DNA of 64,000 nt from a bacterium (GCA_016932385.1 JAFGCY010000098.1:1-64000); one strand, 5' to 3'. Numbered from the stretch's first letter, positions 36,575 through 45,238 are shown. The notes: a model not told the origin generated them from the sequence alone. Translations and numbers: made by a program.

Positions 36575-38104
36575 CTATAACTCCTCCCATGATTTCGCGC
36601 CGGAGTCCAACAGCTTTGGATCATCGATGCAATCCCTGATCAGATTGCAAAGGATCTTTACCCCTTCCTCGATCTCGCTCTCGCTGGACCGCGAATAGGC
36701 CAGGCGCAGGGCCGCCGTATCCTTACGCGAAGGCAGGCAGAACGGCGCCGGCAGGAAATCGACTCCCAATTCGCGGCTCATCGACAACAGCGGGACGGAA
36801 AGGACCTTAGGCGGTAGCTTCACCCAGATCGTAAACCCTCCCTTGGGACGATGGAAACTGCAACCCGCTGGCAGGTGCTCATCAAGCACCCGGCACATCG
36901 TATCGCGTCGTTTCCGGTATTCCTTATTGGTCTTGCGCAGGTGTTTGATGAAGTGCCCGCGCACGATGAACTCATATAACAGGGCCTGTTGAAAGTAGGC
37001 TTCGCTGGATTCCGCCCCCAGTTTCGCGTAAACCAGCGTCAAGGCAAACGGCGACGGCGCGCAGATCCAGCCGATCCGCAGGCCGGGCAGCAGGCACTTG
37101 CTGAACGTGCCGATGTAGATCACATAGCCGCCCGCATCCAGCGTCTTCAGCGGCGGCGGCGTGGGGCCGTCGAAGCCCAGCCAGCGCGCCCAGTCATCCT
37201 CGATGATCGGCACGCGGAAACGGATCGCCAAGCGCAGCAGGTGTTCGCGCCGCGCGGTCGACATACAGATACCGGTGGGGTTGTGGAAGGTCGGAACGGT
37301 GATTACGGCCTTGATGTTGTCGCGGGTCAGGACCGTGCCCAGGTAATCAGTGTCCATGCCCTCGTCGTCGACCGGAATCGGCACGTATTCGATGCCCTTG
37401 GCGATCAACAGGTTCATGATGCCGGTGTAGGTCGGTGATTCGATGGCGACCTTCTGGCCGGGCTTGAGCAGGCGGTCCAGTACCAGGGTCAGCGCTCGCT
37501 GGAAGCCGCCGGTCAGCAGGATGTCGTTCTCCGTCTCCGCCATCGGAATGCCGTTGAGCGCCATCTCCTTCTCCAGGTGGTCGATCATCGGCAGGTAGCC
37601 CTGCGGGTGACCGACATCGAAGAAGAACTCCTTGGGGTACCACAGCATGTTCGTGGTGACCTGCTTGATGCGCGCGAAGGGGAATAGCCCGGGGTCCGGG
37701 CTGGCCATCGTGAATTTGATCAGCTTGCCGGCCTTGCTCTTGCTGGGGGGGACGAGGAAAAAGTCGCTGTTGAAGCCGTAGGGCTCCCAGCGCATCGGCG
37801 GCTGGTTCTCGATGCTGGTTTCCATTTCGTCGCGCGTGCCGAGATTGCTGCCGATGACGACGGAGGGCAGGGGGGTGACATACGTGCCGCTGCCGTGCCG
37901 GGTTTCGATGATGTTCTCGGCCGACAGGTTCTCGTACGCCGTATGCACGGTCTTGCGCGACACGTCGAGTTGCTTGGCGAGTTCGCGCACGCTGGGAAGC
38001 TTTTCCCCCGGAGCCAGCAGGCCGTCGCGAACGAGTTTGATCACCTGGCGGCGGATCTGGTCCTGGATCGGCTCTTTGCTGCTTCTGTCGATATGTATGA
38101 TCAT
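36575..38104 (-). CDS. MocR-type regulator (GntR helix-turn-helix plus aminotransferase domain)
   Basis: A 509-residue MocR/PdxR-family transcription factor. An N-terminal GntR winged helix (about 10-75: EPIQDQIRRQVIKLV, LPSVRELAKQLDVSRKTVH) is joined to a class-I aminotransferase-fold domain that binds PLP; the Schiff-base lysine is in GTFSKCLLPGLRIGW. Such regulators control PLP- or amino-acid-linked genes, often the divergent neighbour. Here the divergent gene encodes a PLP-dependent cysteine-desulfurase-like enzyme. The TAG stop overlaps the ribosome site of the following lipoprotein. No clear leaderless box or Shine-Dalgarno site is seen at the ATG. Confidence 0.9.
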   Translation of the reverse strand: MIIHIDRSSKEPIQDQIRRQVIKLVRDGLLAPGEKLPSVRELAKQLDVSRKTVHTAYENLSAENIIETRHGSGTYVTPLPSVVIGSNLGTRDEMETSIENQPPMRWEPYGFNSDFFLVPPSKSKAGKLIKFTMASPDPGLFPFARIKQVTTNMLWYPKEFFFDVGHPQGYLPMIDHLEKEMALNGIPMAETENDILLTGGFQRALTLVLDRLLKPGQKVAIESPTYTGIMNLLIAKGIEYVPIPVDDEGMDTDYLGTVLTRDNIKAVITVPTFHNPTGICMSTARREHLLRLAIRFRVPIIEDDWARWLGFDGPTPPPLKTLDAGGYVIYIGTFSKCLLPGLRIGWICAPSPFALTLVYAKLGAESSEAYFQQALLYEFIVRGHFIKHLRKTNKEYRKRRDTMCRVLDEHLPAGCSFHRPKGGFTIWVKLPPKVLSVPLLSMSRELGVDFLPAPFCLPSRKDTAALRLAYSRSSESEIEEGVKILCNLIRDCIDDPKLLDSGAKSWEEL

Positions 38105-38720
38105 GTCCGTCTAGCTCAAGTATGCCATAGCCGGAGATCAAAGTGTGGGACATTAGGCTGTCAATCTCAGGTGACACTATTCAGCCGGTAATTCTTGGTC
38201 AGGTCAGCCCGATAGCTCGTTTTACAGACTAGCTCTACGCAAAATGGTTGCAGGTCACCGGCGCGATTCTTTATCTCGCTGGTAGTGTCACTTGCAGGTT
38301 CCGTGAATCAGCTGGTTTGGGGTGACATATTTGCGCTGCCGGCATTGACGGAACGCCGGGCAGCGCGGCTGTTGCCTGCCCGCGTGCGGGTGTCACGACC
38401 GCCGTATTTCACTGCCGGTTGTTTCTCGTGTCAGTAACGGTGGTCTCTAAACGGAAGGATAACCTATATTCTATCGCCCTTTAACTTTGAAACTGGCTTC
38501 TCATGTAATGATTAACGCAAGCGTGTCGGCTTGTCTACAAGCGATTTATCTGAGACCGGAACAACTGTAGCAGATAGGATGAATCGTGTAACTGGCCTAC
38601 AGCGGTGAAGAATGCCACCCTTAACTTGATCGGCGGAAGTATGGGCGATATGTGCAATCCGTAGGTTCTTGGTCCCTTGCTTCGAGACTACACGATCGCC
38701 CAGACTCGCCAGACGGATCT
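38105..38720. promoter_or_regulatory. Structured divergent regulatory region with GTGACA repeats
   Basis: About 616 bp without a convincing gene between a MocR regulator and the desulfurase-like cassette. It has a 9-bp inverted pair, GTGACACTA at 38171-38179 and TAGTGTCAC at 38283-38291, and further half-sites GTGACA at 38322 and TGTCAC at 38391. A strong hairpin spans 38333-38366 (8+3 bp stem with one bulge) and a smaller one 38379-38390 (CCCGC/GCGGG). TATATT near 38466 may be a -10 box. These are plausible operator sites for the MocR protein or another regulator; their role is inference. Confidence 0.45.
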
Positions 38721-39866
38721 ATGAGTAACAGGCGGAATCAAGTTTACTTGAATAATGCGGCAAGTTCATGGCCGCGTGCGCCCGGTGTTGTGGATGCAGT
38801 CACCGCAACGATGAGCGCCCCGCCTAGTCACCCAGGCCGGGCTGTGTCCACATCCGTGGATGTGATTACGGAATGCCGCCAACGGCTGGCCGCGCTGTTG
38901 CATGCCGGCGATCCCACCCGCATCGTCCTGACCACCCATGCAACCCAGTCCCTGAATTTCGCCGTTCTAGGCCTGGGGCTTGCTGCCGGCGATCTCGTGG
39001 TGACGACGGTTACCGAGCACAATTCAGTCCTGCGGCCGTTGCAGCACCTGGCCGATCGCGTCGGCATCCGGATCGCCTATGTTCCGTTGGACGAAGAGGG
39101 CGCGCTGGATCAAAAGGTGTATCAGGAGCTTCTGGATGACAAGCCCCGGCTGGTGGCGGTGAACCATGCCAGCAACGTGACCGGCCGCGTCAATCCGGTG
39201 GCACCCCTGTTCGACTGGGCTAAGCAAGCTGGTGCGATCACGTTGCTCGATGCTTCCCAGTCAATGGGGCTGATTCCGGTCGACGTCAGTGAATTGCAGG
39301 CTGATCTGGTGGCGATCACTGGGCACAAAGGCCTACATGGGCCGACGGGTACCGGTGCGCTATTCGTCGCCGCCGACGTGGAACTGGAGCAGGTCTTCGT
39401 TGGCGGAACGGGCGTGCGTAGCGATCTGGTCCGGCATCCGGCGGATATGCCGGTCAGGCACGAGGCTGGTACCTACGACATGCCGGCGTTTGCCGGCCTG
39501 GCCGCGGCGTTGCGCTGGGTGGAATCGCGCGAACCGGAGTACTGCGCGCGGGAGCAGGAGCTGGGGCGGCATCTACGGGCAGGCTTGCAGGCCCTTTCCG
39601 GTGTAACGCTGTTTGACGCGCAGGCGGATGTTGAGCGCACGGCGATCGCCTCGTTCCGTATCGGCGGCTGGACGGTCGAGGAAGCCGGTTTCGCGCTGAA
39701 TGCAAGCTATGGGATCGATTGCCGCACCGGTTTGCACTGCGCGCCGTTGATCCACCAGGCGATTGGCAGCGCACCGGACGGAACTATCCGGTTCAGCGCA
39801 TCCGGGTTTAACACAGCCGACGACATTGAGCAGGCCCTGGCGGCGGTGAGGCATTTGGCATCGTGA
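38721..39866 (+). CDS. Cysteine-desulfurase-like PLP enzyme (class V aminotransferase)
   Basis: A 381-residue PLP enzyme of the class V aminotransferase fold, closest in motifs to the cysteine desulfurase family that opens with VYLNNAASSWP. The PLP lysine is in ITGHKGLHGPTG and the pattern RTGLHCAPLIH near the C-terminus places a cysteine where SufS-type desulfurases and selenocysteine lyases carry the catalytic one. It may mobilise sulfur or selenium from cysteine. I chose ATG (MSNRRNQVYLNN) as start because upstream residues do not match the family; a GTG 69 bases earlier is possible. Its TGA overlaps the GTG of the next gene, so the two are coupled. Confidence 0.85.
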   Translation: MSNRRNQVYLNNAASSWPRAPGVVDAVTATMSAPPSHPGRAVSTSVDVITECRQRLAALLHAGDPTRIVLTTHATQSLNFAVLGLGLAAGDLVVTTVTEHNSVLRPLQHLADRVGIRIAYVPLDEEGALDQKVYQELLDDKPRLVAVNHASNVTGRVNPVAPLFDWAKQAGAITLLDASQSMGLIPVDVSELQADLVAITGHKGLHGPTGTGALFVAADVELEQVFVGGTGVRSDLVRHPADMPVRHEAGTYDMPAFAGLAAALRWVESREPEYCAREQELGRHLRAGLQALSGVTLFDAQADVERTAIASFRIGGWTVEEAGFALNASYGIDCRTGLHCAPLIHQAIGSAPDGTIRFSASGFNTADDIEQALAAVRHLAS

Positions 39867-40192
39867 AGATCATCGATATCAAAAAGGTTGAGGATTGCTT
39901 TGACGGCAGCAGTGTGTTCAGCTACTGGTTTGACAGCCAGTGGACCGAAGCAGCGATCGGTGGACTGAGCGCCTTGGGCCGGTTGGAGTACTTCGCCGAC
40001 TTTCCGCGGCCGTTATTTAGGCTGACTACACCGGAGGGCCTGCACGTCAAGGGCGTAAAGGGCGAGGATAACTGCCGCGTGATTTATCCCCAGAGCAATC
40101 GAGCGGAGATCAGACAGGCATTTGAGCGGCATTTCGCCGCCCGTCAGCAGAACAAACCAGGAGGTGATCAAAAATCGGCTACTCAGAAGTAA
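39863..40192 (+). CDS. Small conserved-looking protein, second in desulfurase cassette
   Basis: A 109-residue cytosolic protein starting at GTG, overlapping the desulfurase stop by 4 bp. It contains two cysteines, in VEDCFDGSS and EDNCRVIYP, an aromatic-rich centre (LGRLEYFADFPRPLFR) and a charged helical tail. I do not recognise a named family. In sulfur-relay operons a small partner of this kind often accepts persulfide sulfur from the desulfurase; the conserved-looking Cys in DNCRVIYP could do so, but that is inference from position only. No membrane segment or signal peptide. Confidence 0.65.
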   Translation: MKIIDIKKVEDCFDGSSVFSYWFDSQWTEAAIGGLSALGRLEYFADFPRPLFRLTTPEGLHVKGVKGEDNCRVIYPQSNRAEIRQAFERHFAARQQNKPGGDQKSATQK

Positions 40193-40224
40193 TGTGCAGT
40201 CTTAATACCTAGCGGAGGATCAGC

Positions 40225-40416
40225 ATGGGAGCAAAAATCGTTAAATTGTGGGAGTTTGTGGCCTCAAAAGCGGACCTACAAACCAAAATGCGCGTTGCAG
40301 TGAAAAGCGGCATACCGTCAGCGACCGCCGCGAGCGCGGATGACTCACCTGAAAACATCACGAAAATGAAGGATGCGATTAAGGAAATCATGGGCGAAAC
40401 CGCGCCAAATGTCTAG
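40225..40416 (+). CDS. 63-residue protein of desulfurase/V4R cassette
   Basis: A 63-residue protein with GGAGG 7 bases before ATG, in the same direction and closely spaced with its neighbours. It is basic in the first half, acidic and helical in the second (SPENITKMKDAIKEIMG), and has no cysteine or membrane segment. I do not recognise it. It could be a small regulatory subunit or, less likely, a peptide substrate modified by the cassette; the lack of Cys and a hydrophobic core argue against a typical modified-peptide precursor. Confidence 0.6.
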   Translation: MGAKIVKLWEFVASKADLQTKMRVAVKSGIPSATAASADDSPENITKMKDAIKEIMGETAPNV

Positions 40417-40464
40417 CGGCGTACATACACTTAGGTTTACAACAAGGACCACAAGGAGTTGAGT

Positions 40465-41001
40465 ATGGCTGTTATAAAGAAAACGGAGATTGAACTGGTT
40501 CACAAGTTCAATTCTCAAACCTGCCGTCACACGCTGAATGGACACACTTCAGTCTTGCACTGCCATCATTATGCAACGTTGTACAGCCGGCTGGCGGACG
40601 ATTGCGGCATGCTGGACGGCCGGAAACTGTTATTCGAATGCGCCGAGGATTCGTTCCTGGAAGTCCTGTGCTCCTATTACGCGGAGCAGGGTATCGACTC
40701 CATCGAAGACCGCATCGCGATCGCTGAGCAGTATTACGCCGTGACAGGCCTGGGCAAGATGAATATTAAATGCGCCGGCGCTGAGTCCGGCGAGGTCGAG
40801 TTGCTGCACAGCCATGTTGACGAGGGCTGGATCAAGAAATGGGGCAAGCGGGATTCCGCCGTCAACTTCATTACCTGCGGCTATATCGCCGCCGTGTTCA
40901 GTGCGGTGTTCGATCACCCGGCGCGTTCCTACACCGTTGCCGAGTTTGCCAGTCTGGTCAAAGGTGACGAACGCTCTCGCTTCAACGTCGTGCTCGCTTA
41001 G
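40465..41001 (+). CDS. V4R-like domain protein 1 (His/Cys-rich)
   Basis: A 178-residue protein. The C-terminal part (FITCGYIAAVFSAVF ... SLVKGDERSRFNVV) resembles the end of V4R (4-vinyl reductase type) small-molecule-binding domains, which usually finish with a Cys-containing helix and a KGD..CRF strand. The N-terminus is rich in possible metal ligands: CRHTLNGHTSVLHCHHY (about residues 17-33). I infer a metal- or tetrapyrrole-type ligand-binding sensor or carrier. The start is the ATG 6 bases after AGGAG. It lies 20 bp before a second V4R-like gene, and both are probably co-transcribed with the desulfurase. Confidence 0.6.
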   Translation: MAVIKKTEIELVHKFNSQTCRHTLNGHTSVLHCHHYATLYSRLADDCGMLDGRKLLFECAEDSFLEVLCSYYAEQGIDSIEDRIAIAEQYYAVTGLGKMNIKCAGAESGEVELLHSHVDEGWIKKWGKRDSAVNFITCGYIAAVFSAVFDHPARSYTVAEFASLVKGDERSRFNVVLA

Positions 41002-41021
41002 GGAATTCAAGGAGAATAACT

Positions 41022-41627
41022 ATGGCTATTGATCGAAAAAAAGTGATTGCTGACATGGCAAAGGTTGAAGTGCTCGGCAATGCGGATGGACTGATTCCCG
41101 GCTTCAACGTGTTTGTCACCCAATTACCGGCGGCATTCTGGAACAGGTTTGCCGAGCGGCTGACCCGACAGGTCAGCGAAGATCTGCTGGAAGCGGCCGA
41201 GTGGCTGCTGGTCAACGCGGCGCACGAGTGCGGCTACCACACGGGCTACGGCATTATCACCTCCGAGGAATGGAAGGCCATCGTCGGTCCCATGGTGGAG
41301 AAGGTGCCGGATGACATCCTGCACGGTGCCTTTGCTGTCTTCACCGCCTGGGGTTGGGCCAAGAGCGAAGTTATCGAGCTGGTGCCCAACGAGCGGATGG
41401 TGGTGCGCGCGTATGACTACTACGAGTCGGACGTCGTATCCTACGGCGCGTCAACCAAGTTCAGCGCTTACATGATTCGCGGTGTCTGCGCCGCCTTCAT
41501 GGATCTGGCCTACGGTGGCGACTACGATCCGACGGGCGAGACCGGTTTGCGTACCTTCCAGTGCCAGCAAACCAAAGGTATCGAATGCGGCGACGAGTAC
41601 GGAGAATTTGTTATCACGCGGGCGTAA
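41022..41627 (+). CDS. V4R-like domain protein 2
   Basis: A 201-residue protein that ends with a helix containing RGVCAAF and the strand QTKGIECGDEYGEFVI, similar in layout to V4R domains and to the preceding gene product. A HECGYHTGYG segment near residues 67-76 holds clustered His and Cys that could bind a metal. No transmembrane helix or signal peptide. AGGAG precedes the ATG at 9 bases. It is the last gene before a hairpin terminator. The pair may form a heterodimer, since V4R domains are often dimeric, but that is inference. Confidence 0.6.
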   Translation: MAIDRKKVIADMAKVEVLGNADGLIPGFNVFVTQLPAAFWNRFAERLTRQVSEDLLEAAEWLLVNAAHECGYHTGYGIITSEEWKAIVGPMVEKVPDDILHGAFAVFTAWGWAKSEVIELVPNERMVVRAYDYYESDVVSYGASTKFSAYMIRGVCAAFMDLAYGGDYDPTGETGLRTFQCQQTKGIECGDEYGEFVITRA

Positions 41628-41654
41628 CAGCCTGGCAAAAGAAATTTAATCAAG

Positions 41655-41701
41655 AGCTGCCTGCCGACAGCGAACGCAGTTAAGCTGACGGTCGGGCAGC
41701 T
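41655..41701. terminator. Long imperfect hairpin between convergent operons
   Basis: Outer arms AGCTGCC (41655-41661) and GGCAGCT (41695-41701) pair perfectly, with partial pairing inside. It lies between the end of the V4R cassette and the end of the minus-strand polysaccharide gene, so it may terminate both. T-rich sequence after it on the plus strand is weak (TTCGCTTTAG). Confidence 0.5.
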
Positions 41702-41713
41702 TCGCTTTAGCTG

Positions 41714-43702
41714 CTATTTGCCGGCGACGAGGATCCAGCCCGCGTGGGCCAGGCCCAGTTCGCCCATGGCGTTGAACATCGGGGCGAGTTGCTTCAAGCG
41801 CCGGCGGCCGGTCGTCGTGATCACAACCACGGCCTGGGCCTCCAGCATGCGCGGGTCGTAGAGCGCGGCCTCGCCGATGCCGCTGGCCGCGAACAGCCGG
41901 TTGGCGTCCAGCTTGGTGCCGAGATCGTCCCGGTTCGCCGCGCTGAGTACCGCGTCCGCCTGGTTGGAGCCGGTCGCGCCGACCAGCGCGATCTTACCCG
42001 GGGAGTTGTTAAGCAGCTTGGCCAGCACCAGGTTCAAGCGCCGCGCCTCGACCTCGTCGGCGGGCCGGCCGTCGCCGTCCACCACGGCCAGTAGCGGGGC
42101 GCCGTGGCGGCCCATCAGCGAGCCGGCGTCGCGCACGTCGGTGTCAAGAATACGGCCGGCGACCAACAGCGCCGCCGTCAGCAGCAGCGCGAACAGGATC
42201 GAGACGAACGCCGCCGTCATGAGGCGCGGGCTGGCGGGCTTGTAATTGGGCCGGCCGGCATCGAGGATTACGATCGGCGAAACATCGGATTCCTTTTGTA
42301 AGGCGATCTGCTGGCGCTCGGCATAGAGCGAGCCCAGCACCTGGGTGCCGATGTTGATATCGCCGCTGGCCTGATTGACGGCGTTCTGCGTCTCCGGCGA
42401 CAGCTCTAACAGCTCCTCGTAACGGCCCATGCCCTGGTGCGCCGAGGCGATTTGGGCATCGAGCTGGTGGATGCTTTCGTCCAGCAGTTCCGCCAGCTGG
42501 CTTTTTCGCGAATCGATCGTCTGCTTGAGCAGAACGATGTCCGGGTGCTGCTCGGTCTTGGTCAGCAATTCCTCTTGTAATTTGCGCTCGGCGTTGAGGA
42601 TCGCCTGGGCCTGTTCCAGTTCGACCGGGCGGTCGACGGTCTCCGAGCTGTAATAACCGGTGAACGGCGCGTCGGTGTCCAGCTGGTCGCGCAGGTGTTG
42701 GACCTGCGCCTTTTCCGTGTAGAGCGCCGTGGCGCGGTTCTGGAATGTGAGATACGAGTCGGCTACGTAGGACGACTCGCCGCTGGCCAGCAGGTGCTTC
42801 TGGTCGCTGAGCAGCGCGGTCAGCTCCTCGCGATGGCCCTTGATCTCGGACTCGACCTCGGCGATGCGCTGATCGAGGTAGACCAGCATCTCGCTGGAAT
42901 TCTGCTGCTTGTTTTCGACGTCGCGCGCGATGTAATACTCCATCATCGTGTTGACGATCCGCGCCGCCAGGCCGGGGTGCAGCTCGTCGCACTTGATGCC
43001 GATCGTATTGGAACGTACGCCGACGCGCATGATCGTCAGCGAGTCGCGTAACAACGCGGCCGCCAGTTCGGGCTCGGTCAGCTTGAGCCGCCAGCGCTGG
43101 GCCTGGTCCGGCGTGAAGCCGGTCAGGGCGATGCTCAAGCCCTCGGTGGCTAGCACCTCGCCCACGGGCTTGGTATCGACGGTCTTGCCGTCGACCTGCA
43201 GCGCATAGCCGCCCTGGCCGTCGACCTCGACCACCAGCTGACGCTTGGCCATCCGGTCGTAGTTGAGGTCGAGGGACAGCGTGGCCGGGTAGTCCAGCTT
43301 GCCGTAATCGAGCGGGCGCTTGGTGCGGAAGATGAAGGCCAGGACGCGGCCGAGCTGGTAACCGAGCGGGTTGGGCTGCCAGGCCGGTACGGGCTTGCAC
43401 TGCAGGAACAGCGTGTCCACGGCGTGCTGGCGCACTACCTGCGATTCCAGCACGGCGAGTTCGTCCTCGACGTTATCGCTGGTCAGCATCGCCATCGGGC
43501 TCAGCGCGGCGACCCGCGGCTGCGAGCCGACCCGGGCCGTGGTTCGCGCGGAGTAGACCGGCGGTTGCCAGACCTGCGTGATACCCATGATCAGGGCGAG
43601 GATCACGAACAGGCTGAACCCGCGCCAGCCGTACCACCGGATGTATTGGATCACCCCTGTACTCCGCCTGCTGCTTCCCATCGTCTTAAACGCCGCCTCC
43701 AT
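41714..43702 (-). CDS. Wzz/Wzc-type polysaccharide chain-length protein with degenerate kinase domain
   Basis: A 662-residue inner-membrane protein with transmembrane helices near residues 29-47 and about 490-515, a large periplasmic coiled-coil region between them (WzzB/GNVR-type, with heptad-like stretches about 265-450) and a C-terminal cytoplasmic domain of about 140 residues. That domain sits where Wzc-like proteins carry a BY-kinase, but the Walker A region reads ALVGATGSNQAD, without the GK[ST], and no Tyr-rich tail is present, so kinase activity is probably lost. It controls polymer length or export in the cluster. TATAAT lies about 29 bases upstream; the start could be this ATG or the one seven codons later. 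Confidence 0.8.
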   Translation of the reverse strand: MEAAFKTMGSSRRSTGVIQYIRWYGWRGFSLFVILALIMGITQVWQPPVYSARTTARVGSQPRVAALSPMAMLTSDNVEDELAVLESQVVRQHAVDTLFLQCKPVPAWQPNPLGYQLGRVLAFIFRTKRPLDYGKLDYPATLSLDLNYDRMAKRQLVVEVDGQGGYALQVDGKTVDTKPVGEVLATEGLSIALTGFTPDQAQRWRLKLTEPELAAALLRDSLTIMRVGVRSNTIGIKCDELHPGLAARIVNTMMEYYIARDVENKQQNSSEMLVYLDQRIAEVESEIKGHREELTALLSDQKHLLASGESSYVADSYLTFQNRATALYTEKAQVQHLRDQLDTDAPFTGYYSSETVDRPVELEQAQAILNAERKLQEELLTKTEQHPDIVLLKQTIDSRKSQLAELLDESIHQLDAQIASAHQGMGRYEELLELSPETQNAVNQASGDINIGTQVLGSLYAERQQIALQKESDVSPIVILDAGRPNYKPASPRLMTAAFVSILFALLLTAALLVAGRILDTDVRDAGSLMGRHGAPLLAVVDGDGRPADEVEARRLNLVLAKLLNNSPGKIALVGATGSNQADAVLSAANRDDLGTKLDANRLFAASGIGEAALYDPRMLEAQAVVVITTTGRRRLKQLAPMFNAMGELGLAHAGWILVAGK

Positions 43703-43731
43703 ACCCGTCGGTCAACGGGCCTCAAGCGGGG

Positions 43732-43737
43732 ATTATA
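43732..43737 (-). promoter_or_regulatory. -10 box upstream of Wzz-like gene
   Basis: TATAAT on the minus strand, 29 bases before the first ATG of the Wzz-like gene; lies in the 54-bp gap after the flippase gene, giving a separate promoter with a short leader. Confidence 0.5.
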
Positions 43738-43756
43738 GCGTTTGTAGCCGGTGATT

Positions 43757-45238
43757 TTAAGCCGCGGGCCGGCGCGAGCGCCTCAGGAAAATATCGCGCA
43801 GGAAATCCAGCTGCTGGCGGAACAGCGGCGGGCCCAGGCGCAGGACCAGGATCGCGGTCAGCGCGTAGACCAGGATGTAGCCCAGCGTATAGACCGCCGC
43901 CATGATCAGGCCGTGCGGGGCCGGCAGGCGCCAGTGAATCACGACCAGCACGGCGATCGGCAGGGCGATGGCCAGCGGCTGGTACCAGGGGAAATCCCAG
44001 CGGTAATGGCGCTGCGCCCCGATGTAGGTGGATACGCAATAAATGATGTAGGTCGCCAGCGCGGCGATCGCTGCGCCGGTCTCCGCCATGAACGGGATCA
44101 GGGCGAAGTTCAGGCCGACGTTGATCAGCCCCGCCCACAGCGTGTACCAGGTCAAGGCCTGCGTTTTCTGCGAGAACTCGAACGACTTGATCAACAGCGG
44201 GTGCAGCTGGGCCAGTGCCAGGGCCGGCACCAGGTAGACGATCAGGTCCGCCGCCGCGGCATACCTGGGATCGAACAGCGCGCCGATCAGGGCCTCGCGC
44301 AGCAGGTAGAGCGTCAAGCCCAGGCCGGTGATGATCGTGATCAGCACGGCCGAGGTCAGGTGCAGCACGCGCATCGCGGCGGCCTCGCCCTCGCGCTCGA
44401 AGACGCGGTAGCTGACCGGTACGAACGCCATCGTCAGCGGCCGCGCGCCCATTTCCAAAAGCATCCGCGCCAGCTGGTTGGCCGGCGAGAAGATGCCGAC
44501 GGCGGCGGTGCCCTTGAGCAGGCCGAGGATCAGCCGTCCCGCCGAATTCATCAGCATGCTGCCCGTGTTGACCATCGCCAGCGGCAGGCCGTAGTCGAGC
44601 ACGGGCTTGACCGCCCGCCAGGAGAAGCTGTCGCGGCTGAAGGCGATGCTCTCGCGCAGGCGGGTGATGGACCAGACCAGCGCGACGCCGATGGAAACAG
44701 ACTGGGTGATCAGCAGGATCCGGCCCGTGCGTTCGACCTGGGTCAACAGCAGGATCCCGAGCAGCAGGCGCCCGAAGGAGATGGTCAGCAGCGTGATCAA
44801 CCAGTCGCCCGGGCGGCGCTGCGTGCGAAACAGCCATTGCGCCAGGCTGAGGGTGCCCATCGGAATGACCAGCGCGTAGACGAGCCAGGGCAGGGCGGCG
44901 TCCTGGTGGAACAGCGCCATGCCGGCGGATGCCAGCGTGGTTACTACCAGCAGCACCACCATGGTTACGAGGTAGGTTGCCAGCAGCTGGCCGAGGTACT
45001 TGGGACGCTCGCTGGGTTCCAGGGCCGGATACTGGCGGATCAGCGTGAAGTTGATCCAGCCGATCGCGATGCCGGCGACGACCTCCGCCGCGGCCAGGGC
45101 CACGAAGTAATAGCCGTACTGGTCGGGCGTCAGCAGGCGCGAGAAGTAATAAAACGCGGCCAGTCCGGCCCCGGCCTGGCCGATCGAGGCCAGCATGTAG
45201 ATCAGCGTTTCCCGGCCGAGCCCGCGGATCTCGCTCAC
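43757..45238 (-). CDS. Polysaccharide flippase (Wzx/MOP family)
   Basis: A 493-residue protein with about 12-14 transmembrane helices and the layout of polysaccharide exporters of the MOP superfamily: an N-terminal half starting with IYMLASIGQAGAGLAAFYYFSRLLTP and a second half with GLINVGLNFALIP. It should flip lipid-linked oligosaccharide units across the inner membrane for the neighbouring ligase or polymerase. Its ATG overlaps the stop of the acetyltransferase gene by 4 bp, so the two are coupled. Confidence 0.88.
   Translation of the reverse strand: MSEIRGLGRETLIYMLASIGQAGAGLAAFYYFSRLLTPDQYGYYFVALAAAEVVAGIAIGWINFTLIRQYPALEPSERPKYLGQLLATYLVTMVVLLVVTTLASAGMALFHQDAALPWLVYALVIPMGTLSLAQWLFRTQRRPGDWLITLLTISFGRLLLGILLLTQVERTGRILLITQSVSIGVALVWSITRLRESIAFSRDSFSWRAVKPVLDYGLPLAMVNTGSMLMNSAGRLILGLLKGTAAVGIFSPANQLARMLLEMGARPLTMAFVPVSYRVFEREGEAAAMRVLHLTSAVLITIITGLGLTLYLLREALIGALFDPRYAAAADLIVYLVPALALAQLHPLLIKSFEFSQKTQALTWYTLWAGLINVGLNFALIPFMAETGAAIAALATYIIYCVSTYIGAQRHYRWDFPWYQPLAIALPIAVLVVIHWRLPAPHGLIMAAVYTLGYILVYALTAILVLRLGPPLFRQQLDFLRDIFLRRSRRPAA

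Noticed and set aside
38105-38720. Insertion sequence or integron remnant in the divergent gap
   Set aside because: The inverted GTGACACTA pair is only about 100 bp apart, with no transposase fragment and no target duplication visible.
40225-40416. Modified-peptide (RiPP) precursor in the desulfurase cassette
   Set aside because: The 63-residue protein has no cysteine, no Gly-Gly-type cleavage site and no core peptide region, and the cassette lacks radical-SAM or cyclodehydratase genes.
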